64,000 nt of DNA from Charina bottae (GCA_023362775.1 JALMGJ010000006.1:11674501-11738500), one strand, 5' to 3'; positions 1 through 10,299 are shown, numbered from the stretch's first letter. Numbers and translations are program-made. The notes: a model not told the origin generated them from the sequence alone.

Positions 1-308
1 AACTCAACAGTTGGTTTGGTATGAAAGGCAATACATTTAGGAGTTTGTATAAAATGACATATGATCCAAGAGATGTACTGCAGGATTTCTTTTGTAATAT
101 CACCGAGAATACTAGAGTGGAAAACCCCCAACCATCTCTGATCCTGCAAATTATTGGGCGGGGGGGATTTTTGCATAATCCAGCAAGCATCAAAAGCTCG
201 ATTTAAAAACTTAAACACCTATTTAAACAGTTCCAAGCACTTGTGAATAAAGAAACACATTTCTTAATAAATGCAAAATACTAATTTACAAACTTTATGT
301 GTACATAC
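1..308. other. Unassigned sequence left of the BovB element
   Basis: AT-rich sequence with short runs of A and T. I recognise no repeat family, RNA or gene here. A 61-codon open frame at 21-206 has no recognisable domain and looks like chance. Confidence 0.5.
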
Positions 309-498
309 CGTGACCCACTCCAGCAAAGGAGATTGTTACCTTGTCGTGGTGCTGGAGCTTGAGCACCTCAATGACCCCATGAGCTAAACTGTGAAGGGAC
401 ACCCAAGACGGGAAGGTCATGGAAGAGAGGTCAGACTAAATATGATCCCTGGGGAAGGTAACGGCAACCCACCCCAGTATTCTTGCCGTGAAAACTAA

Positions 499-1400
499 AT
501 GAATCAGTACAACCAGAGATATGTCGGTATACCATCGGAAGATGGGACTCCCAGGTCGGAAGATGGTCAAAATGCTACTGGGGAGGAACAGAGGATACGT
601 TCAACTAGCCCCAGATGTGATGACGCAGCTAGCTCAAAGCCGAAAGGACAGCTAGCGGCTGACGGTGCTGGTGGTGAACGACGAATCCGATGTTCTAAAG
701 ATCAACACACCATAGGAACCTGGAATGTAAGATCTATGAGCCAGGGCAAATTGGATGTGGTTATTGGTGAGATGCCAAGATTAAATATAGACATTTTAGG
801 TGTCAGTGAACTGAAATGGACTGGAATGGGCTACTTCACATCAGATGACCACCAGATCTACTACTGTGGACAAGAGGACCACAGAAGAAATGGAGTAGCC
901 TTCAGAATTAATAATAAAGTGGCTAAAGCAGTGCTTGGATACAATCCAAAAAAACGATAGAATGATCTCAATTTGAATTCAGGGTAAGCCATTTAACATC
1001 ACAGTGATCCAAATATACGCCCCAACCACAGATGCTGAAGAAGCAGAAGTAGATCACTTCTATGAGGATTTGCAGCACCTACTGGATAATACACCAAAAA
1101 GAGATGTTATTTTCATTACAGGAGACTGGAATGCTAAGGTGGGTAGTCAAACGACACCTGGAATTACAGGGAAGCATGGTCTGGGAGAACAAAATGAAGC
1201 AGGACATAGGCTGATAGAATTTTGCCAAGACAGCTCACTGTGCATAACAAACACTCTCTTCCAACAACCTAAAAGACGACTTTATACATGGTCGACACCG
1301 AAATCAGATTGACTACATCCTTTGCAGCCAAAGGTGGCGGACATCTATTCAGTCGGTAAAAACAAGACCTGGAGCTGGCTGTAGTTCAGATCACGAACTT
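499..1400 (+). pseudogene. BovB endonuclease domain, broken
   Basis: Codes for an exonuclease-endonuclease-phosphatase (APE-type) domain that would nick target DNA. Readable blocks are TWNVRSM near the start of the domain, DILGVSELKW, GDWNAKVG and a block ending TLFQQPKRRLYTW. The first frame stops at 958-960 after a run of A, and the next block (1004-1312) lies in a different frame and ends in a stop. A third frame continues with a degraded SDHELLIAKF block at about 1391-1420. The shifts are consistent with decay of one reading frame. The linker to 1960 also contains an in-frame TGA near 1631 where the family usually has a sense codon. The start at 499 is only the first ATG of the open frame. 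Confidence 0.85.
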
Positions 1401-1965
1401 CTTATTGCAAAATTTAGAATCAGACTAAAGAGAACAGGGAAGACCCACAGATCAGTTAGATGTGAGCTCACTAATATTCCTAATGAATATGCAGTGGAGG
1501 TGAAGAATAGATTTAAGGGACTAGATTTAGTAGATAGGGTCCCGGAAGAACTATGGACAGAAGTTCGCAACATTGTTCAGGAGGCGGCAACAAAAAACGT
1601 CCCAAAGAAAAAGAAAACCAAGAAGGCAAGATGACTGTCTGCTGAGACACTGGAAGTAGCCCAAGAAAGAAGGAAAGCAAAAGGCAACAGTGATAGGGGG
1701 AGATATGCCCAATTAAATGCAAAATTCCAGAGGTTAGCCAGAAGAGATAAGGAATTATTTTTAAACAAGCAATGTGCGGAAGTGGAAGAAGATAATAGAA
1801 TAGGAAGGACAAGAGACCTCTTCCAGAAAATTAGAAACATCGGAGGTAAATTCCAGGCAAAAATGGGTATGATCAAAAACAAAGATGGCAAGGACCTAAA
1901 AGAAGCAGAAGAGATCAAGAAAAGGTGGCAAGAATATATGGAAGATCTGTACAGGAAGGATAATA

Positions 1966-2368
1966 TGTCTATGAAGGTTCTCAGTCATCCAGGTGGAATT
2001 GTCTGTAGCTTGAATCATGTCAACTGGATTTCTATTTTCTCAGTGGAAACATTTCGCTCCTTATCCAAGGAGCTTCTTCAGTCTGAGCAAAGTTGGTAAG
2101 GGAATCCTAAATATGTTTCTAGGTAGCTGTGTGACCTTACACCTGGGGCTAGGTCATGGTTATATTGAGATGTTATTTTAAGTCCTTTTATCATCTAAAG
2201 GAGGATCATTAAGATCACCATGCTGCTGTTGAGCTTGTGAAATGGTCTTAATCTTCCTAGGCACAGAAGACAAAGCAGGGAGGAAGATGGGGGAGAGGTT
2301 GTGCCTGAGGCCCCCACCTCTATTCAAGGAAGGATTTTCCAAGTTGGCATAAATGGATTCCAATTTAT
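1966..2368 (-). mobile_element. Penelope-like element (family 1), 5'-truncated, inside BovB
   Basis: The minus strand carries the last ~61 codons of a PLE protein (2178-2363, containing LENPSLNRGGGLRHNLSP) followed by its 3' terminal region. The insertion interrupts the BovB coding sequence and is flanked by the 14-bp direct repeat caggaaggataata (1952-1965 and 2369-2382), so the boundaries are well supported. The 3' region at 2039-2087 contains the hammerhead-like fold described for the 52469-52863 copy, with one substitution just after the GAAA. Related copies lie at 51735-51841, 52469-52863 and 57251-58423. The PLE arrived after this BovB copy. Confidence 0.9.
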
Positions 2369-2423
2369 CAGGAAGGATAATAATATCAGGGATAGCTTTG
2401 ACGGTGTGGTCAGTGAGTTAGAG

Positions 2424-2741
2424 TGAGACATCCTGAAGAGTGAGTTTGAATGGGCATTAAGAAGCATTGCTAATAACAAGGCAGCAGGAGGCGACGGTAT
2501 CCCAGCTGAACTGTTTAAAATCTTGCAAGATGATGCTGTCAAGGTGATGCATGCCATATGCCAGCAAATTTGGAAAACACAAGAATGGCCATCAGATTGG
2601 AAAAAACCAACTTATATCCCCATACCAAAAAAGGGAAACACTAAAGAATGTTCAAACTATCGAACAGTGGCACTTATTTCACATGCCAGTAAGGTAATGC
2701 TCAAGATCCTGCAAGGTAGACTCCAGCAATTCATGGAGTGA
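2424..2741 (+). pseudogene. BovB reverse transcriptase, N-terminal part
   Basis: Encodes the fingers region of the RT, upstream of the long open block at 2745. Readable motifs include ANNKAAGGDGIPAELF, ICQQIWKTQEWPSDWKK, IPIPKKGNTKECSNYR and ALISHASKVMLKIL. The frame ends at a TGA (2739-2741) directly before the ELPDVQAGF block, which lies in the same frame and is normally continuous with it. The only break between the two RT blocks is therefore a nonsense codon, and not a frameshift. The segment begins just right of the inserted PLE. Confidence 0.87.
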
Positions 2742-2744
2742 GAA

Positions 2745-3935
2745 TTGCCAGATGTACAAGCTGGGTTTAGAAAACGCAGAGGAACTAGAGAACAAATTGC
2801 CAATATCCTCTGGATGATGGAGAAAGCCAGGGAGTTTCAGAAAAACATCTATTTCTGTTTTATTGACTATTCTAAAGCCTTTGACTGTGTGGATCATAAG
2901 AAATTGTGGCAAGTTCTTGGTGGTATGGGGATACCTAGTCATCTTGTCTGCCTCCTGAGGAATCTGTATAACGACCAAGTAGCAACGGTAAGAACAGAGC
3001 ACGGAACAACGGACTGGTTTAAGATTGGGAAAGGAGTATGGCAGGGCTGTATACTCTCACCCTACCTATTCAACCTGTACGCAGAACATATCATGCGACG
3101 TGCTGGGCTTGATGAATCCAAGGCTGGAGTTAAAATCGCTGGGAGAAACATTAACAATCTCAGATATGCAGATGATACCACTTTGATGGCTGAAAGCGAG
3201 GAGGAGCTGAGGAGCCTTATGACGAAGGTGAAAAAAGAAAGTGCAAAAGCTGGGTTGCAGTTAAACCTCAAAAAAACCAAGATTATGGCAACGAGCTGGA
3301 TTGATAACTGGCAAATAGAGGGAGAAAAAGTGGAGGCAGTGACAGACTTTGTATTTCTAGGCGCAAAGATTACTGCAGATGCTGACTGCAGCCAGGAAAT
3401 CAGAAGACGTCTACTTCTTGGGAGGAGAGCAATGACAAATCTTGATAAAATAGTTAAGAGCAGAGACATCACACTGAAAACAAAGGTCCGCATAGTTAAA
3501 GCAATGGTATTCCCCGTAGTAACCTATGGCTGCGAGAGCTGGACCATAAGGAAGGCTGAGCGAAGGAAGATAGATGCTTTTGAACTGTGGTGTTGGAGGA
3601 AAATTCTGAGAGTGCCTTGGACTGCAAGAAGATCAAACCAGTCCATACTCCAGGAAATAAAGCCAGACTGCTCACTTGAGGGAATGATATTAAAAGCAAA
3701 ACTGAAGTACTTTGGCCACATAATGAGAAGACAGGATACCCTGGAGAAGAAGCTGATGCTAGGGAAAGTGGAAGGCAAAAGGAAGAGGGGCCGACCAAGG
3801 GCAAGATGGATGGATGATATTCTGGAGGTGACGGACTCAACCTTAGGGGAGCTGGGGATGGTGACAGCCGACAGGAAGCTCTGGCGTGGGCTGGTCCATG
3901 AAGTCACGAAGAGTCGGAAGCAACTGAATGAATAA
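2745..3935 (+). CDS. BovB reverse transcriptase palm and C-terminal domain, open block
   Basis: 396 codons with no internal stop, the best preserved element reading frame in the window. The start is simply the first codon after the upstream stop that gives methionine; it is not a natural start. Near the N-terminus is GFRKRRGTREQIANI, then FIDYSKAFDCVDH (RT motif A), QGCILSPYLFNLYAE (motif B) and LRYADDTTLMAES, with the catalytic YADD at residues 141-144. The C-terminal half keeps YGCESWTIRKAE and RVPWTARRSNQSIL, and ends with a basic tail. Catalytic residues are intact, yet the missing N-terminal part and broken endonuclease make it inactive as a whole element. It would act in ribonucleoprotein particles on LINE RNA. 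Confidence 0.9.
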   Translation: MPDVQAGFRKRRGTREQIANILWMMEKAREFQKNIYFCFIDYSKAFDCVDHKKLWQVLGGMGIPSHLVCLLRNLYNDQVATVRTEHGTTDWFKIGKGVWQGCILSPYLFNLYAEHIMRRAGLDESKAGVKIAGRNINNLRYADDTTLMAESEEELRSLMTKVKKESAKAGLQLNLKKTKIMATSWIDNWQIEGEKVEAVTDFVFLGAKITADADCSQEIRRRLLLGRRAMTNLDKIVKSRDITLKTKVRIVKAMVFPVVTYGCESWTIRKAERRKIDAFELWCWRKILRVPWTARRSNQSILQEIKPDCSLEGMILKAKLKYFGHIMRRQDTLEKKLMLGKVEGKRKRGRPRARWMDDILEVTDSTLGELGMVTADRKLWRGLVHEVTKSRKQLNE

Positions 3936-4208
3936 ACAAAAAAAACGTGACCCACAAAAAGTTCCTTCCATTCTAATTATAACTTAGCTATGTCAGAATA
4001 TTAAAGGTTCCCCAGCAAAGCTAAGAGGTTTAGTTAACATTCCAGACATGAAAATATCATTTCCAAGGGATATTTTACTTAGAACCCTGAAGGAGAGAAT
4101 TAGCCAAGCCCTGAAACCAAACTCTAGAAATGAACAATCAACAAGATATAGGAGCCAATGACAGGACATATCTGAAGCCATTGCATGCCAAAATAACTAA
4201 CTTAGTAA

Positions 4209-4436
4209 CTGTAAAAAGGTAAAGGTACCCCCCGCACATTTGTGCAGTCGTGTCCGACTCTAGGGGCCGGTGCTCATCTCCGTTTGTTAGCCAAAGAGCC
4301 AGCGTTGTCCGAAGACGCTTCCACGGTCATGTGGCCGCATGACACGCGCGGAACACTGTTACCTACCCACCGAAGTGGTACCTATTAATCTACTTGCATT
4401 TGCATGCTTTCGAATTGCTAGGTTGGCAAGAGCTGG
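4209..4436 (-). mobile_element. tRNA-derived Sauria-type SINE, 3' part (split by gypsy)
   Basis: Reverse complement of the SINE seen whole at 29419-29751. It begins with the pyrimidine/A-rich 3' tail (aaaggtaaaggtacc on this strand), followed by gtgcagtcgtgtccgactc, which resembles the BovB 3' end. It stops at the start of the gypsy LTR near 4437; the remaining tRNA-like head lies at 7441-7541. No clear SINE TSD was found. Confidence 0.9.
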
Positions 4437-4780
4437 AGTGTCAGAGATCACCCGATCTCTGCCAAAAAGGCAAGCAGACAAAGAGTTCATCAGGAGACTG
4501 GAAGATCGACTCGCGCTCATCCAACGATCGGGAATACACATCTGGCCGAGCGTTGCCTAGACAACCGACAGACTGACCTCATGGCCACGCAGCAAAGGAC
4601 ACAGGGGGAGGGAAAGGTTTAAAGGTGCTTGTTGTTCCTGTTACCTGCATTCCAGTCTTTGTTCATGCTAGGGCTAACTCTGTATTCTATAATAAACTCT
4701 TCTGCTTCCAAGAACTCTGGTGCCTGGGAGTTACTTCAGCGCAGAGAGATTATAGCGATCAGAAGGAGCGCCTTACATAA
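4437..4780 (+). repeat. 5' LTR of the gypsy element (right end uncertain)
   Basis: Starts TGTCAG at the break in the SINE. Possible promoter element TTTAAA at 4618-4623 and a polyadenylation signal AATAAA at 4691-4696 give a U3-R-U5 order. I cannot fix the right end, because no convincing primer-binding site follows; candidates near 4710 and 4784 begin TGG but do not fit a tRNA I recognise. With no 3' LTR for comparison the boundary stays approximate. Confidence 0.65.
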
Positions 4781-4919
4781 AGACTGGAATCATTACACCA
4801 ACCGGTTTTCCCGGGAGCGAACCGAAAATCTTCGCAAGCTCCACGGTAGAGACCGGCGTCCACGCACCTCGACCAACGACCTGAAAAAAATTTCGGAAGG
4901 AGGAACCAGCAGCGAGCAG

Positions 4920-5560
4920 CAGACGGTTTCCCCCAAGTAGCTGAGCGGCGGCAGCAGCGTGGAAGCAGGAACCGGCTTTCTTCAAGCAGCGAGCGGCGGC
5001 GGAAGAGTTGCAGCGCGCCAAACAGCTGAGAGGCGGCGATCCCTCAGCTGAGCGGCGGCAGCAGCGCAGAAGCAGGAACCAGCTTTCTTCAAAGCTGAGC
5101 GTTGGCGATCCCTCAGCTGAGCGGCGGTAGGAGCGAAGAAGCAGGATCCGGCTTTCCCCCAAGCAGCTCAGCGGCGGCGGAAGAGCGGCAGCGCGCCAAA
5201 CAGCTGAGAGGCGGCGATCCCTCAGCTGAGCGGCGGCGGAAGAGCGGCTTTCCCCCAAGCAGGTGAGCGGCGGAGGAAGAGCGGCTTTCCCCAAGCAGCA
5301 GAGTGGCGGCGGAAGAGCGGCAGCGCACCAAACAGCTGAGAGGCGGCTATCCCTCAGCTGAGCGGCGGCGGAAGAGTGGCTTTCTCCAAGCAGCGGAGCG
5401 GCGGCGGAAGAGCGGCAGCGCGCCAAACAGCTGAGAGGCGGCAATTCCAGCAGCGGCGGCAGCGGAGACCACCACGTGGCGGCAAAGCGGCGGCAGCGAC
5501 CAGCGCTCCCAAGCAGCAAGCGGGCAGCAGAAACCACGCGGCGGCAGACGGCAGCGGAGA
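4920..5560 (+). repeat. GC-rich degenerate repeats in the gypsy leader
   Basis: About 640 bp built from repeated variants of agctgagcggcggc, ggaagagcggcagcgcgcc and aaacagctgagaggcggc, ordered irregularly with diverged units. It lies between the LTR and gag, where the packaging and leader region of the RNA would be. The repeats leave long open frames on both strands (308 codons on the minus strand, 4773-5699). These frames are low-complexity Ala/Ser/Leu/Arg translations, which I take as by-products and not genes. Confidence 0.8.
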
Positions 5561-5725
5561 CCACGGGGTGGCTGAAAGCATCTACTCTGAGAGGTACGAG
5601 AGGAAACCCCAACAAGCCCAATCGGGAGGACAGCACCCCAATCCTGAGAGGCCAAAGGGTGTCCAGGGCTATCACGTTGGAGGGAGCACATCCCACCACT
5701 CACCCATCCACCCACCCACGGAACT

Positions 5726-7471
5726 GTGAAAGCAGACTGGCCAATGGGAGTGGGTGAAGGGATGGAGGGATGCAGAGAGCAGAAAACTAAAAAGCGTGTT
5801 ACCGAAACGCAACGAATTGGGACAGTTGAAGAAAAATTACCTCGCATGAACTACAGGGTGGAGGAATTAAATGAGAGACTTAATATGCTTATTTCACTCC
5901 TGGAGGGGAGGGAGAGGCAGATACACAAGACATGTCCACCCCCTTTTGAAGAGAATAGGAATCTAACAGAGCCTGGGGAGGAAGACGAAGATAAGGGTCT
6001 CAACACACAGGACCAACCACGTACAACTCCACCCATACCACAACAGAGGTCGCTGGGCAGCAGGAAGGCACCGGTGGGGTTGCGAGAGCTGAAAATGAAG
6101 TTTGATGGAGACCCCAAAAAATTAGCATGCTTCATGACTCACGTAAAAGGGTTCATGGAAGAATTTGAAAACGATTTTTACACAGAGGAAGCGAAGGTCA
6201 GATATGTTTCTTGCTTCTTGGAAGGAGAAGCGGCTAGCTGGCTCGTGAAATTGCATGATACCAAGGCAAGCGCACTTCACAATTTCAATAAGTTCATGCA
6301 GGCCCTGCGGACCCGATTCGAAGACACACTGGCTAAAGTGTCGGCCAGAGTGCGCCTCCGAAACCTTGACCAGGGGAAAAGTACTGTTGCGGAATATGCC
6401 ATGGAGCTCAAAAGTATCCTTAGTGAACTACCGCAATGGCCGGAAGAATTCCAAATTGAATACTTCCAGTACGGCCTGAGACAAGACTTATTAGAGCTCA
6501 TGGTGGGGAGGGAAGAACCAAAAACATTAGAAGGCTGGATCCAACTGGCAGGCCGTATTGAGCAAAGCCAGAGACAACTGAGGACCATTAAAAAGTTCAA
6601 ACATTTGAAGAGGAAACCTGAACCCACCACACACCCCACCCGAACGGAAGTCAAGAAACCCCCAGAGAAGAAAAGTGAAAAGGAGGTGAGGGTCAAACGT
6701 AAAGACAACACGGCAGCCATGGCAAAATGGAGACACCCCACACACGCGGACGAAGACAATGACAGCGAGGAATATAATTACGAATCCCAGATGGCGGGAA
6801 ACGAGGAAAAGTCTGCGCTAAAGTGCGCAGCGGGGCAGGCCCTCACAAAAGGGCGCAATGAGAAGATTTGCCGCAACCCCACAATGCACATTCAGGTATG
6901 CCTAAAAGCTGTGGGGGGGAGGAGGAAGTACTCTGGGTTGGCAATGCTAGACTCGGGCTGTTCAAGGAGTTTGATGCACCCGGACGTGGCTGACTACTTG
7001 GGACTGAGACTTTTTGAACTAAAAACGCCCATTACCTTCTGTCAGTTGGATGGTTCTGAGATGAAAGGGGGGCCAGTGGAGCAGTATACGGAGGAAGTAC
7101 AAATGACTTTGGGAAACCACGTAGAAACTTTGAGGTTCATTGTGGCCCCCATTGCAACAAGACCCATTGTGTTAGGACTGAAATGGCTGAGAGCTAGAAA
7201 TCCTAGGGTGGATTGGGTCTCCGGGGAAATTGACTTTGTGGACGGAACTTATGGGGGGACGCGCAAAGAAAGAGATGTGGATAACTGGGAAGTGGGGGCA
7301 GCTGGGATGGAATTTTGGAACGAGGATTGGGAACAAGGGGACGAAAGCAATCCACAGGCGATCCCGGAAAAATACCTCCCAGTTAGTGAAGTGTTTGGTA
7401 AGCAAGAATGCGACCAAGAGCCCCCCCATAGACAGTCGGAGTGCAGGAGCTCACTCTGCACGCAGGGCTAG
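5726..7471 (+). pseudogene. Gypsy gag-protease frame, 3' end replaced by SINE
   Basis: 581 codons from an ATG at 5726. After a predicted coiled region (residues about 30-60) comes a retrotransposon-gag domain at about 110-290, with LRELKMKFDGDPKKL near its start and FLEGEAASWLVKL in the middle. This domain would form the particle shell. The linker is rich in Lys, Glu and Pro. I see no CCHC zinc knuckle. A pepsin-like retroviral-type protease follows, with catalytic DSG at residues 409-411 (LDSGCSRSLMHP) and a later VLGLKWLRARNP block. The last dozen or so codons come from SINE sequence and give an artificial stop at 7469-7471. The frame itself has no internal stop, which suggests a fairly young or conserved copy, but without RT and integrase it cannot transpose alone. 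Confidence 0.82.
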
Positions 7472-7541
7472 GGATTCGAACCTCCGAACTTGCAATCTTC
7501 CGATCAACAAGCCTGGCGTCTTACCCGCTGAGCCACCACAT
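7441..7541 (-). mobile_element. tRNA-like head of the split Sauria-type SINE
   Basis: Continues the SINE from 4209-4436. On the minus strand it carries the RNA polymerase III box B (ggttcgaatcc) and, further upstream, box A within gtggctcagcgggtaagacg. The head ends at the ccaccac stretch; the usual first bases of the family are missing. Confidence 0.88.
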
Positions 7542-7671
7542 ACAAGGAAGAAAATAAAAAATGCTGATTCTACATATATTCCTCAGGCAAGGAAATATGA
7601 TTACTGATGGATTGGAAAAATGTTGACCAGAGAGTGCTCCAAAATTTATTGGAAGTGGGGAGGGAGGGAGG

Positions 7672-7703
7672 AATGGATGGATGGATGGATGGATGGATGG
7701 ATG
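7672..7703. repeat. (GGAT)n microsatellite
   Basis: About eight copies of GGAT, just right of a purine-rich agggagggagg run. Confidence 0.95.
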
Positions 7704-8337
7704 ACAAGAACAGAACCAACTGAGCAGCAATCAAGCTAAAGCATTACATTCCAAGTTCCAAGACAGCTTGGGTTGATGAAGACAGCACATATTTCCAGCT
7801 CCAATGCACTGAGGTTATTTTGACAGGATCATACCAGGGCAGTGGGAGGTAACTAAATCCACATTTGAAGCAGAAAAGGAGGAGAAGAGATTTCAGGTGA
7901 ATCTCTTTTGAAATGTATAGTGTCTGTTTGGTGGATTAGAATAGATGACCATGCAGTCCCACCCTCTACAGCCAAACCTACTGACCAATTGTGACCTTTT
8001 TGAATGAATCCACTGTCAAGGAAAAGCAGGAGCTGAATGAGGAGAAAGTCAAGACCAATCCTGTGGAGCCAGCATCTAACTCTGATAGAAGTACCAGTAT
8101 CCGTCCAACAATTCAAACAGAAGCAGTTGGGCTGGAATGAAGATCAGACGCTTCTGGGAGAAAAAAAACTTTCTCAGGGCTCATTTAAAAGTTGGAACAA
8201 CACCTGTGACAGCTTGACATACACTATAATATTCCTTGAAATTATTCTTTGCTTTGACTACCAGGATAACTTGACCTGTCTTTCTTTGACAATGCTTCCT
8301 ACATAAAACTGTGAACCTTAGCTTCACTTATTGAAAC
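7704..8337. other. Unassigned sequence
   Basis: No gene or repeat recognised. An 89-codon frame at 8037-8306 and an antisense one at 7853-8116 show no domain or strong codon pattern. Confidence 0.4.
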
Positions 8338-8345
8338 CCTTATTC

Positions 8346-8665
8346 CAGAGCTTTCCAAACTGTGTGTCGGGACACATTAGTGTGTTGGCTGCAGTGTCTG
8401 GGTGTGTCGCAGCTGCTGCTGCCTCCGAGCCCTACCAGGATTTCACGCAGGTCCTAGTGCCTGCCTTGTGCCTTGCTGCCTCCAAGCCTGCCCTGCCAGG
8501 ATTCCGTGCAGGTCCTAGTGCCTGCCTTGTGCCCTGCTGCCTCCAAACCTGCTGTGATTCTGCACAGGTCCTAGTGCCTGCCTTGTGCCCTGCTGTAAGA
8601 GTGTGTCGTGAAATGATGCATGTCTAAAAAGTGTGTCACCAACATGAAAAGTTTGGAAAGCTCTG
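8346..8665 (+). mobile_element. hAT-type MITE, family A
   Basis: Terminal inverted repeats cagagctttccaaact and agtttggaaagctctg, flanked by the exact 8-bp TSD ccttattc (8338-8345 and 8666-8673). An 8-bp TSD is typical of hAT transposons. The interior is about three tandem units of roughly 60 bp around tcctagtgcctgccttgt, with no transposase. Related copies: 10622-10911 and 56189-56437. Confidence 0.93.
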
Positions 8666-8673
8666 CCTTATTC

Positions 8674-9098
8674 ACTTACTGAAACCCTGGAATGGACCTT
8701 TAGCACACATTTAACTACTAACTAATGAAAGTGTTTCATTCTGTCTTTTGATTCAGCCTCTGGCATAATTGTGTGAGACCTAGGGCAGGACATGGCTATG
8801 TACTTTTGTCAGCCTTGAGTTTTGGTGATCACGAGAAAGAGAGATCTTTGTACATCTTCTCAGTCACAGCAATGCTCCTGTTTGGCTATGTAGCTACACA
8901 GCATCCCCCTCCTAGTTGACCCCTAATTGGCTAGTTTTCCCCTTGTGTCTAATCCAAAGAAAAGGAAGTATCAATCACGGGTGGGGATAGAGTAGCAAAC
9001 AGTAAAACTATGATATGGGAGGAATTAAAAGTGTGTCCAGGGTTTTGGAGGAAACCTCATTTTACAATCTTTTGCAATGAAGGGGAGGTGTATGCACA
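8674..9098. other. Unassigned sequence
   Basis: No gene or repeat family recognised between the hAT MITE and the L1-like tail. Confidence 0.4.
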
Positions 9099-9720
9099 AA
9101 AAAAATTTTATAAGAATTTTATTAAGTTTGAAGCAAAGATAAAAACTACAAAAAAGGAAAAAAGAAAAAAAGGTGCAGAAACAGAAAATGAAAAAAGATT
9201 TTTTTAAGAAATTACAAGATGACTTCCGACTTTCAACAACAAGAATATACAGCAATTTCCATAGTTAATCCCTTACTCTAAATCTAACCAAGATCATATT
9301 ATTTCTATAAATCATTCCATAGGCACATTATAAAAATCACTAAAGACAATTGCTCCCTCCCCTTATATATATAAACAAATAAACAAATATATAAACCTTT
9401 AAATTAACTTCCCCCCCAAAGGAACCCATTTATTTGCATAATTCCTTCCTACCACTATTCTATATATTTCTGGCCACTATAATAAAAATCAAATTATAAA
9501 AACATTAAAGTATCTACTTTTATAGTGCTATAACAATCTTAACCCTATTAAACTTAAAACCAAACATTATTCTTATATCTTATATCTTATATATCTTATA
9601 TCTTACATCTTACATCTTATAAATCTTAAAAGATCAAACAAACTTTAAATCATTGAAGAAAAATGGAATCATACAAGCCTTAATATCAATCCAAATATTT
9701 ATTCTTAATTTCTTATCCTA
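9099..9720 (-). mobile_element. L1-like LINE 3' region, antisense (tentative)
   Basis: Very AT-rich. On the minus strand the end resembles the cttaataaaatttattaaaa end of the 58430-60092 retroposon, including an AATAAA-like signal before an A-rich end. Contains a short tandem run of atcttat-type units at about 9575-9630. Assignment rests on similarity of the tails only. Confidence 0.45.
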
Positions 9721-9724
9721 CATC

Positions 9725-10290
9725 GAAATATTATTTATTTATTTATTTTTAAAATTTCTATTACCGCCCATCTCTCCCAAAAGGGGAACTCTGGGCGGTT
9801 TACAATAAAACCAGAATTAAAATTCAAAGCGGAGCACAAATACAACGATATAAAATACAGATACAGATAACAATAAATACAAATGGGATAAAATCAAGAT
9901 GGTTAAAAGTTCTCTGTTAGTCCTCGAGCGTAAGGGCCATTCTCGGTCTATTCTAGGGCGCTAGCCATCCCCAGGAATGACTATTCCCCCTCCCGTTCCA
10001 GGCATGATGGCAGAATCAGGTTTTCAGTTTTTTTCAGAAGTCCAGGAGTGAGGGGGTCAGTCTCACCTCCAGGGGAAGAATGTTCCAGAGGGCGGGGGCT
10101 ACTGCAGAGAAGGCGCGCTTCTGAGACCCTGCGAGATGGAACTCTTTTACGGATGGGGTCCGCAACATGCCTTCTCTGCATGACCAGGTGGGACGGGTCG
10201 ATGTAATAGGGATGAGACGGTCCCTCAGGTAGCCTGTCCCCATGCCATGTAGGGCTTTAAAGGTCATAACCGACACCTTGAATTGGAATT
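9725..10290 (-). mobile_element. L2/CR1-group LINE 3' end, antisense
   Basis: Starts with (ATTT)n, then a conserved tail (accgcccatctct...gaactctgggcggtt on this strand). The minus strand codes for the typical end of an L2-like ORF2: a degraded FKALHGMGTGYLRDRL block followed by RAFSAVAPALWNILPLEVRL (10034-10276), then a frameshift. The same tail recurs at 18567-18820, 21982-22300 and elsewhere. Confidence 0.75.
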
Positions 10291-10299
10291 GAAATATAC

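Larger units (their letters stand above)
319..3945 (+). mobile_element. BovB LINE (RTE clade), near full length, split by a PLE
   Basis: Non-LTR retrotransposon that encodes an apurinic-type endonuclease and a reverse transcriptase and copies itself by target-primed reverse transcription. A 10-bp direct repeat, cgtgacccac, lies at 309-318 and 3946-3955 and fits a TSD. The element ends with a short A-rich tail (aataaacaaaaaaaa). Without the inserted PLE it is about 3.2 kb, close to the usual BovB length. Order: 5' leader about 319-498, endonuclease region 499-1400, degraded linker, PLE insertion 1966-2368, RT from about 2424, and C-terminal domain ending at 3935. The endonuclease part carries frameshifts and stops, so the copy cannot be autonomous. 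BovB is known to be very abundant in squamates and to have moved horizontally between vertebrates. Confidence 0.93.
4437..7440 (+). mobile_element. Ty3/gypsy LTR retrotransposon, truncated in pol
   Basis: Inserted in a SINE. Order: 5' LTR beginning tgtcagagatc at about 4437, a GC-rich repetitive leader (about 4920-5725), then one open frame for Gag and an aspartic protease. The element breaks off at about 7440, at the beginning of the expected reverse transcriptase (block FGKQECDQEPPH), and SINE sequence follows at once. RT, RNase H, integrase and the 3' LTR are missing. The junction lies in gagtgcag, which fits both the pol side and the SINE side, so a microhomology-mediated deletion is likely. 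The Gag and protease resemble the metavirid gag genes from which the vertebrate RTL/PEG10 genes derive. Confidence 0.85.

Noticed and set aside
4773..5699. 308-codon antisense frame with repeated Ser-Ala-Ala and Leu-Gly-Glu motifs
   Set aside because: It lies over the GC-rich leader of the gypsy element on the opposite strand. The repeated residues follow the DNA repeat and no domain is visible.
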